NCBI GenBank assembly: GCA_002298165.1
Contig: DBMI01000074.1
Coordinates: 427-38,742, forward strand
Length of the DNA: 38,316 nt
Reading direction: 5' to 3'
Origin: Desulfarculales bacterium UBA702
Lineage (GTDB): Bacteria > Desulfobacterota > Syntrophobacteria > Syntrophobacterales > Syntrophobacteraceae
The notes under the pieces are model-generated. The model was not told the DNA's origin and searched no databases. It was given only the letters and a program-made list of their open reading frames with translations. Position 1 is the first letter of the stretch, and every line of letters begins with the position of its first letter. The translations under genes were made by a program, and so were the position numbers. Shown piece by piece: positions 33,587-38,316 of this stretch.

Positions 33587-34465
33587 TCACCACTTTTTAT
33601 CATCCTTGTAAGAACACCAATATTCCGGTCTTCTAAATTCTCGATTATCTACATAATACTCCATATCTTTGAGCATTTCGGCATTTCTTCTAATCAGTTC
33701 CTCCTTCATAGACTTGTCGAGTATAGTGGATGATGAAATACATTCCTTAATTCTGCTTTTTAGGCCATCCGACTCGGTCGCGTTAATAATTGCTAGAACC
33801 TTATCCTTTTCTCTAGCCACTGCATTCCGTTCTTCAATCGCAATGGGCCATTCTGGATCATCAGCCTTAATTGGTTCTTTAAATGAACTAAGTCTCTGTT
33901 CTTTTGACTGCAATATACGATTCAATTCTTCGTAAACATCTTTCAGTATATAGCGCCCCATATCGACAATGTTGTAATTATGCCAATCTGCCTTGGCTGC
34001 ATCTAAGTCTTTATCAGTAACACCAAGTTGTTTGAGTTCGGATTCGATGTTTTGTATTATTTGAATCTGTTGCCTTAGAGGTATATAAGTATCCCACCTA
34101 CCCGACCTCGCCATCATCATGAAAAGAATCTTTGAAATCGGAATGGTCATGCCTCTTAGTCTATGCAATAACTCGTCAGCCTCAGCTAATTTCTTTTCAA
34201 GTAGTTCAGCCTCAATACCTAACCCCTTAAATCTCTTAAATAGTGGCAGATTCACAAAAATAAGGCAAAGAATAGCAGCTCCAAAACAGGCTGTAACAAC
34301 GCCAACTCCCTTATCCATATATGCAAATACAAGTCCGCCAATGGATAGTAGACAAAAAATTGAGAAAGTGATATTTACCAAGTCGATCCTTTCACAAAAA
34401 GTAGATAGGTTACTTCCAAAAATCGCCTGGATTGTGGCTCCGAAGGCCATTCTATTATAAGCCAT
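33587..34465 (-). CDS. membrane protein with long cytoplasmic helical domain
   Basis: About 292 residues from the ATG at 34465 (MAYNRMAFGATIQAIFGSNL). A TTG at 34504 inside a triple repeat is the longest option, and no start has a textbook ribosome site. Two adjacent transmembrane helices (about 30-50 and 55-75: ITFSIFCLLSIGGLVFAYM, VVTACFGAAILCLIFVNLPL) are followed by some 200 mostly helical, charged residues (LLEKKLAEADELLHRLRG onward). No recognised domain. It is upstream of the small protein and the Mrr-like gene on the same strand; a sensor or membrane partner in a defence-like module is possible. Confidence 0.6.
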   Translation of the reverse strand: MAYNRMAFGATIQAIFGSNLSTFCERIDLVNITFSIFCLLSIGGLVFAYMDKGVGVVTACFGAAILCLIFVNLPLFKRFKGLGIEAELLEKKLAEADELLHRLRGMTIPISKILFMMMARSGRWDTYIPLRQQIQIIQNIESELKQLGVTDKDLDAAKADWHNYNIVDMGRYILKDVYEELNRILQSKEQRLSSFKEPIKADDPEWPIAIEERNAVAREKDKVLAIINATESDGLKSRIKECISSSTILDKSMKEELIRRNAEMLKDMEYYVDNREFRRPEYWCSYKDDKKW

Positions 34466-34480
34466 ATTTGCGTGCAATGC

Positions 34481-34510
34481 CCAATATCTCCCAATATCAC
34501 CCAATATCTC
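34481..34510. repeat. triple 10-bp direct repeat at the start of the membrane protein gene
   Basis: CCAATATCTC, CCAATATCAC and CCAATATCTC in perfect tandem, one helical turn apart, just upstream of the likely ATG at 34465 of the minus-strand gene. It could be an operator or the product of slippage. Confidence 0.6.
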
Positions 34511-34624
34511 CTGATTCTGTTCTTCCCGGACATGCTCATCAGGTGCTCATTAGCTCGAATCCTGTTGCGCTCCCGCCAATTCGGGTTTATACCTTATGGG
34601 ACACCCTGCGCCGGAGTAATCATA

Positions 34625-34867
34625 ATGGACCTTAAGCCAGATCAAGATTTACCAAAATGCGCTACCCCGAAAAACTTATCTGAAAGTCCTCTTGCTCTGG
34701 AATGTGCCTTGAAACTCTTGGGCCTAGAGGAATGTCCGGGCGGGGACCGAATGATACCGTTCTTTCTGGACTCGACAGAGAAGCTAATAGCGCGGAACGG
34801 GGTTGCTTGGGTAATGCAACACAGGAAAAGGTTAGCTCTGGAATTGCAGATAGTGGCGGAAATGTAA
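34625..34867 (+). CDS. small hypothetical protein
   Basis: 80 residues from the ATG at 34625 (MDLKPDQDLPKCATPKNLSE) with CGGAG upstream. The composition is protein-like: SPLALECALKLLGLEECPGG, then a helical basic end (AWVMQHRKRLALELQIVAEM). No family recognised. It overlaps the antirepressor remnant on the other strand by 36 bases. Confidence 0.5.
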   Translation: MDLKPDQDLPKCATPKNLSESPLALECALKLLGLEECPGGDRMIPFFLDSTEKLIARNGVAWVMQHRKRLALELQIVAEM

Positions 34868-35104
34868 AACTCGCCCCATCACACACCCCCCGGTCTTTCT
34901 TATCCGGGGAAGTGCCTCATGAGTAACCCACCGCTGGAACTCTCTTGCTTCGGGTTTGTCCGAGCGCATAAGGAGCTTGTAAAGCCCTGCCTCCGTGATG
35001 AGAGTCGCATTCCCGGCACAGCACCTCACCAAACGAGTGTTGAGCTTTTCATCCTTGTCCAGAAGCCTTGCAGCATGAGAACCGTCCCGGCAGCATACTC
35101 TCAA
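34832..35104 (-). pseudogene. internally deleted phage antirepressor (Bro-N domain) remnant
   Basis: The frame reads LRVCCRDG then LLDKDEKLNTRLV, ATLITEAGLYKLLMRSDKPE and AREFQRWVTHEALPRIRKTGG, the conserved second half of the Bro-N domain of phage antirepressors. The usual central block (a PWFVAKDVC-type segment) is missing between RDG and LLDKDEK, as if about 25 codons were deleted. Upstream, a degraded MNQIVKY start is out of frame. Not functional, but evidence for a prophage-like source of the island. Confidence 0.65.
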
Positions 35105-35387
35105 TTCAAATTAGATTTTCGGAATCAATATTTGACGATTTGGTTCATTGCGGCCGACCCTCTAGCTGCAACCCTTTTCGCGGATTAGAATCGACAATCA
35201 CTGGGCAATCCGTGTTCAATGCGGCCAAGTTTGCCCACTAATATCATTGTGCCTTTTAGGTCTAACTCTGATTCTGCTATTATGTTTGACATCATCGCCT
35301 CAGGAGTATTAAAAACACTGGAAAGGACACAGGTGAAATAGGTGAAGTGGAATTTCATATTAACACCTTTCGGAGAGGAAATATGTA

Positions 35388-35891
35388 ATGCCAGAAAGAC
35401 GCTTCAATGAAGAATTGAAAGACAAACGATTCATTCGCATGGATTCATCCGGTACACCTGTGGCAGATAAAACTGGAAGCATAGTGCCTTTTCTTACAAA
35501 TGTTGAATATCTGATTATCCCATCTTCATATTTTCTGTACTTTTTTCAGTACACCCTTGTGAAACATGGTGTAAGTCTAACATTCTTCGATTTTACCGCT
35601 CCAATCTGTTTGCTTTCACCTATGGTCATTGGTCCAGCAATCGTCGCATTTAGGTGTAGAAAGTCAGGAATTAAAACACTTCTAATTCGATCAAGCCTTG
35701 TCGGGGCAATGTGCCCGTTCGCTTTTGTAACACTTTATTTCATCTTCGGAATCGGAGGAATGAAGGTTGGGGAAGAAATAGGCTGGTTCATGTTGATGGC
35801 TCCCCCCGCAGCGATAGTTTTTTCGATAATAACTTCAATTGTAGGAGTTATAATGAGAGTGGTAGTAGGATTTTTTGGCTATAAGGACTGA
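35388..35891 (+). CDS. polytopic membrane protein of unknown function
   Basis: 167 residues, ATG preceded by CGGAGAGGAAATATGTA. Hydrophilic N-terminus (1-35), then about four transmembrane segments (for example YLIIPSSYFLYFFQYTLV, FTAPICLLSPMVIGPAIVAF, LVGAMCPFAFVTLYFIFGIG, FMLMAPPAAIVFSIITSIVG). No family recognised. Last gene before the right boundary of the island; AT-rich like its island neighbours. Confidence 0.6.
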   Translation: MPERRFNEELKDKRFIRMDSSGTPVADKTGSIVPFLTNVEYLIIPSSYFLYFFQYTLVKHGVSLTFFDFTAPICLLSPMVIGPAIVAFRCRKSGIKTLLIRSSLVGAMCPFAFVTLYFIFGIGGMKVGEEIGWFMLMAPPAAIVFSIITSIVGVIMRVVVGFFGYKD

Positions 35892-36011
35892 ACGCCCCTG
35901 CCCCCCCTTATTGTTCTGGCAAACTTACACAAAATGTTGTACAAGAAAGGCTGTTCGTAGGAAGTGGGCAGTCGAGAAATCAATAAGTTACGGAGATACA
36001 GCGAGGGATTA

Positions 36012-36030
36012 TCGAATCCCTTCATCTCCA
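36012..36030 (+). repeat. attR-like repeat of the tRNA-Ala 3' end
   Basis: Identical over 19 bp to 31225-31243. Upstream GCGAGGGATTA also resembles the T-arm (GAGGGT), so a slightly longer fragment of the tRNA may have been carried. Confidence 0.65.
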
Positions 36031-36363
36031 ATTCCTACCAATTGTACTTCGTATCCAGCCGACAAAGCTGGCCGCTAAAAGACTTTCTGGCAAGTCGATC
36101 CACTATGATCTTTGTGAATAATCCCTGCCGTATTAGGCATTCAGAGGATCTGCTCACTTGTCTGAAGACCCTGTACCCCCAGAATTTGGCTACAAAAAAT
36201 ACCCCAAAATCAACTATCTGCTCTTGAGTGATCCGTCATCTCGCGGGAGATCATTGATTGAAGGTCGGCAACCACGAGTCAACTTCCATGCTGTGATAAC
36301 GGAAGGCGGTGGACAAGCAAACGACGGCACCCCATGAGGATGAAATCAGTATATGGCAACTCT
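36031..36363. other. intergenic region with no recognisable gene
   Basis: 333 bp between the right att repeat and the lipoprotein gene. Short open frames show no ribosome site. No repeat or RNA gene is seen. Confidence 0.35.
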
Positions 36364-36963
36364 CTACTGGAGTTCCCACCTGATCTGGCGTGGAGGATCG
36401 AAGAAGTCAGGATCGAACTCGACACTACGTTGAGACCACTTTGGCAGTGATGGTGGAACATCAGTACCCCGCAACCCATAAGTCTCACTTTCATGGACCT
36501 TTCCAAGGGTAGGAAACGATCTCAAGCAAACCTTACCCATGCCGGTTTTGTTATCGGACACTATGTAATAGGCGACCAATAGGCCATCGTGGGAAAAAGA
36601 AGGACGGCAGAAGTAGGGATCACAGTCCTCCGGGAGCGGGAAAGTTTTAACCGTATCTGATCTAATATCGTAGACTACTGCCTTTCCATCAAGCATACCA
36701 TTGTTGGTAGGAAGGATGTAAACCCGTTCATGATTGATAATACTGGGGAGAAGGCAGGATCTATAAGGCAGCAGTCGCGTTGTGCCATTCCATAATCGTA
36801 CTTGGACTTGTCCGGTATGGAATGCAACTGGTCCGACATCTTCCATGGGTCTTTCCAACACATGTTTTTCAAGGCTGGCCGTGGGGTAGCATGAACACAG
36901 GACGATTACAACGATAAGAGAGATAAAGGCAAGTGTTCTGTTCTTCCAGTCGGCGCCAGTCAT
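36364..36963 (-). CDS. lipoprotein with beta-propeller-like repeats
   Basis: 199 residues. The signal ends in a lipobox (IVLCSC, Cys25), so a lipid-anchored protein is likely. The mature part is beta-rich, with LPYRSCLLPSIINHERVYIL and a PSFSHDGLLVAYYIVSDNKT block typical of TolB/WD40-type blades; at this length only two or three blades fit. It starts six bases after the stop of the upstream gene, so the two are cotranscribed. Function unknown. Confidence 0.6.
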   Translation of the reverse strand: MTGADWKNRTLAFISLIVVIVLCSCYPTASLEKHVLERPMEDVGPVAFHTGQVQVRLWNGTTRLLPYRSCLLPSIINHERVYILPTNNGMLDGKAVVYDIRSDTVKTFPLPEDCDPYFCRPSFSHDGLLVAYYIVSDNKTGMGKVCLRSFPTLGKVHESETYGLRGTDVPPSLPKWSQRSVEFDPDFFDPPRQIRWELQ

Positions 36964-36969
36964 TTGGAC

Positions 36970-37611
36970 CTATTCCCCATTACCCGGCGATTTCTTCGGT
37001 TTCGTGAGGCCGACTTCCGGGTTGACAAAACGTGCATTCGCCCAAGGAGCAACGTACTTGGCCCCATCCCAAAAAACCAGAAGGATGTCTTCTGATTCTC
37101 CGTCTCTGAGCAAGCGAATAGCATTCCTTACCTTTTTGTATTTCGGTAACACCTTCAGCCAAACAGAGTTGCATTGAACAGGGAGGACGACCATAAAATC
37201 CCTGACTACCTTTTTGTTGGCAATGCTGACTATCGCAAAGAAGGAATTCAACTCAGGATTCGTGTCATTATCAAATTTGCCGGTGAATGCTACATCAGCA
37301 ATTCCATCCCTGTTAAAGTCACCCATCAGTACAAATGTAAATCCCCCTTCAAGAAACTGTTGTATCCAGTAATCGTCTCCTATATCGCTGAGTGAGATAA
37401 ACCTGGGATTTTTTAATTCCGGCAATATCTCTGATAGAAAACGATTTGAGATTGTGATCGGCTTGTCGCCAGGATTGATCCTGGACGGAAGCCATGGCAA
37501 CTCAATAACCACTTTGTTTTCCATCTGCATGCCACGAGCAAATGTGTCAAGCATGACGGGGGCCAGAATGAAGGCGAGCAATGCTGATATGTAGATGGTT
37601 GTCGGTCTCAT
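36970..37611 (-). CDS. secreted FG-GAP/VCBS-like protein
   Basis: 213 residues from the ATG at 37611 (MRPTTIYISALLAFILAPVM, Sec signal) with GGAGAAACC before it. A block FVLMGDFNRDGIADVAFTGK has the D-x-N-x-D-G-x-x-D calcium-binding pattern of FG-GAP/VCBS repeats; only one clear repeat is present. The end is basic and Pro-rich (LTKPKKSPGNGE). Translated just ahead of the lipoprotein gene; the pair may be surface or periplasmic. Confidence 0.65.
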   Translation of the reverse strand: MRPTTIYISALLAFILAPVMLDTFARGMQMENKVVIELPWLPSRINPGDKPITISNRFLSEILPELKNPRFISLSDIGDDYWIQQFLEGGFTFVLMGDFNRDGIADVAFTGKFDNDTNPELNSFFAIVSIANKKVVRDFMVVLPVQCNSVWLKVLPKYKKVRNAIRLLRDGESEDILLVFWDGAKYVAPWANARFVNPEVGLTKPKKSPGNGE

Positions 37612-37855
37612 TGGTTTCTCCAGTGGCAACAAGGATGGCCCACAACATCAGTCTATCACCACTTCCCCACCTGAATCAATGCCGGTCCATAGGGATGCCG
37701 GTCATGTGCTGACAGTTTGCAGGCGTTCTTCTGGGGTGGGAGTAATTGTTGAGTAAAAGGTATGCCGCTCCCTCTGGAGTCAGACCAACCGAAATTCATT
37801 GGACCCACGGTTATTCTGTCGTAAACTGATGCTGATAATTCAGCGGAGTTACGGA

Positions 37856-38239
37856 ATGAGATCCGAAGATATTGAAGAGTTCCATGTGGTTAGTGCCGGA
37901 AGGTGGATTGACTTTTTCCGCAAGATACCCCTTCCGGTGTTAGCCGTTGGAAACAAAGAGATTTACAGAGTGATGGTGCATGGAAAGGACTTCGTCCTAC
38001 CAATCCGGGATAGTAAACCGGGAGTCGGGTTCTTTACGACCTGCTTTGTAGCCGCAAGGGATGTCCGAAGTGCCAAGAATCTCGCACTCAAACTTACCGC
38101 AGATCATTGGCAGAAATGGGGGTACGAGAAGATATCTGGGAGTACACCAACCCTTGAGGTGGAGGAAGTCACTGTGCTTGTGAGCAGATTCCGTTTCCGC
38201 AGGGGGACAGGTTATACCTTTTATGCCGCTAAGGACTGA
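37856..38239 (+). CDS. small hypothetical protein
   Basis: 127 residues from the ATG at 37856 (MRSEDIEEFHVVSAGRWIDF), with GCGGAG seven bases upstream; earlier TTG/ATG starts are less likely. Mixed alpha/beta with VGFFTTCFVAARDVRSAKNL and a basic beta-rich end (RFRFRRGTGYTFYAAKD). No signal peptide and no recognised domain. Confidence 0.6.
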   Translation: MRSEDIEEFHVVSAGRWIDFFRKIPLPVLAVGNKEIYRVMVHGKDFVLPIRDSKPGVGFFTTCFVAARDVRSAKNLALKLTADHWQKWGYEKISGSTPTLEVEEVTVLVSRFRFRRGTGYTFYAAKD

Positions 38240-38316
38240 AATAGTACCCTGCAATGGTTCCACCCCTGTTAAGAATCCCCCCGCACTTCCCCCCTGTTTG
38301 GACCGGACACATGGGT

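Larger units (their letters stand above)
31244..36030. mobile_element. tRNA-Ala-targeted genomic island, no integrase
   Basis: Bounded by a 19-bp direct repeat of the tRNA 3' end. It carries genes of AT-richer composition than the flanks: a membrane-anchored Mrr-like nuclease, small unknown proteins, two membrane proteins and an antirepressor (Bro-N) remnant of phage type. No integrase is visible, so the element is a remnant or was mobilised in trans. The first 300 bp hold a truncated esterase of flank-like composition, so the left part may be older than the rest. Confidence 0.55.

Noticed and set aside
1..38316. CRISPR array
   Set aside because: No regularly spaced direct repeats with unique spacers are present. 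The repeats found are palindromic elements, one triple 10-mer and large duplications.

Overview
The window reads like a chromosomal segment of an anaerobic, cytochrome-rich bacterium, most likely a Desulfobacterota (former Deltaproteobacteria) or close relative. This is an inference from gene content: several secreted c-type cytochromes, multicopper oxidases, a PEP-CTERM protein, many Sec/Tat-exported proteins and long intergenic spaces. No rRNA or ribosomal protein gene is present to fix the taxonomy. Strong Shine-Dalgarno sites (GGAGG-like) precede most genes.

Left part (1-3978, minus strand): a small glycan/surface operon with a membrane protein, a GT4 glycosyltransferase, and a SAM methyltransferase fused to DUF4214-type repeats that runs off the left edge.

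Centre (4496-19285): an extracytoplasmic redox locus. A minus-strand operon encodes a 767-aa MauG/CcpA-like di-haem enzyme, a 562-aa secreted protein of an unnamed family, a second di-haem enzyme (531 aa), a Tat-exported multicopper-oxidase-like protein and a second multicopper oxidase without a visible signal peptide. The copper ligands missing from one oxidase are largely present in the other, which suggests a hetero-complex. Divergently, two large secreted paralogues (636 and 634 aa) each sit behind a long leader holding a conserved 71-bp element. They share signature blocks with the 562-aa operon protein, so this locus has three members of one secreted family. A NarL-type response regulator lies next to them. 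This locus is the best candidate for an undescribed system: paired copper oxidases and MauG-like enzymes acting on, or with, a family of secreted proteins.

Middle right (20192-29728): a charged glycine-zipper lipoprotein, a tyrosine-rich secreted protein with a membrane-anchored partner, a PEP-CTERM protein, a tetra-haem cytochrome, and another di-haem peroxidase with an unusual glycine-rich beta-repeat insertion and a Gly/Met-rich tail. The last peroxidase lies between two diverged copies of a repeat block. One copy carries an intact periplasmic rhodanese and the other a 5'-truncated pseudogene.

Right part (29887-38316): nth (endonuclease III), a cysteine-rich small protein, and tRNA-Ala(CGC) with a good promoter. 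The tRNA 3' end is repeated exactly (19 bp) at 36012-36030, which outlines a 4.8-kb tRNA-targeted island. The island holds a membrane-anchored Mrr-like nuclease, small unknown proteins, membrane proteins, a phage antirepressor remnant and no integrase. Beyond the island are a lipoprotein/FG-GAP-like secreted pair and a small unknown protein.

Two very short ORFs (13616-13705 and 26590-26685) have good ribosome binding sites and overlap the start codon of the following large secreted gene by ATGA, suggesting translational coupling.
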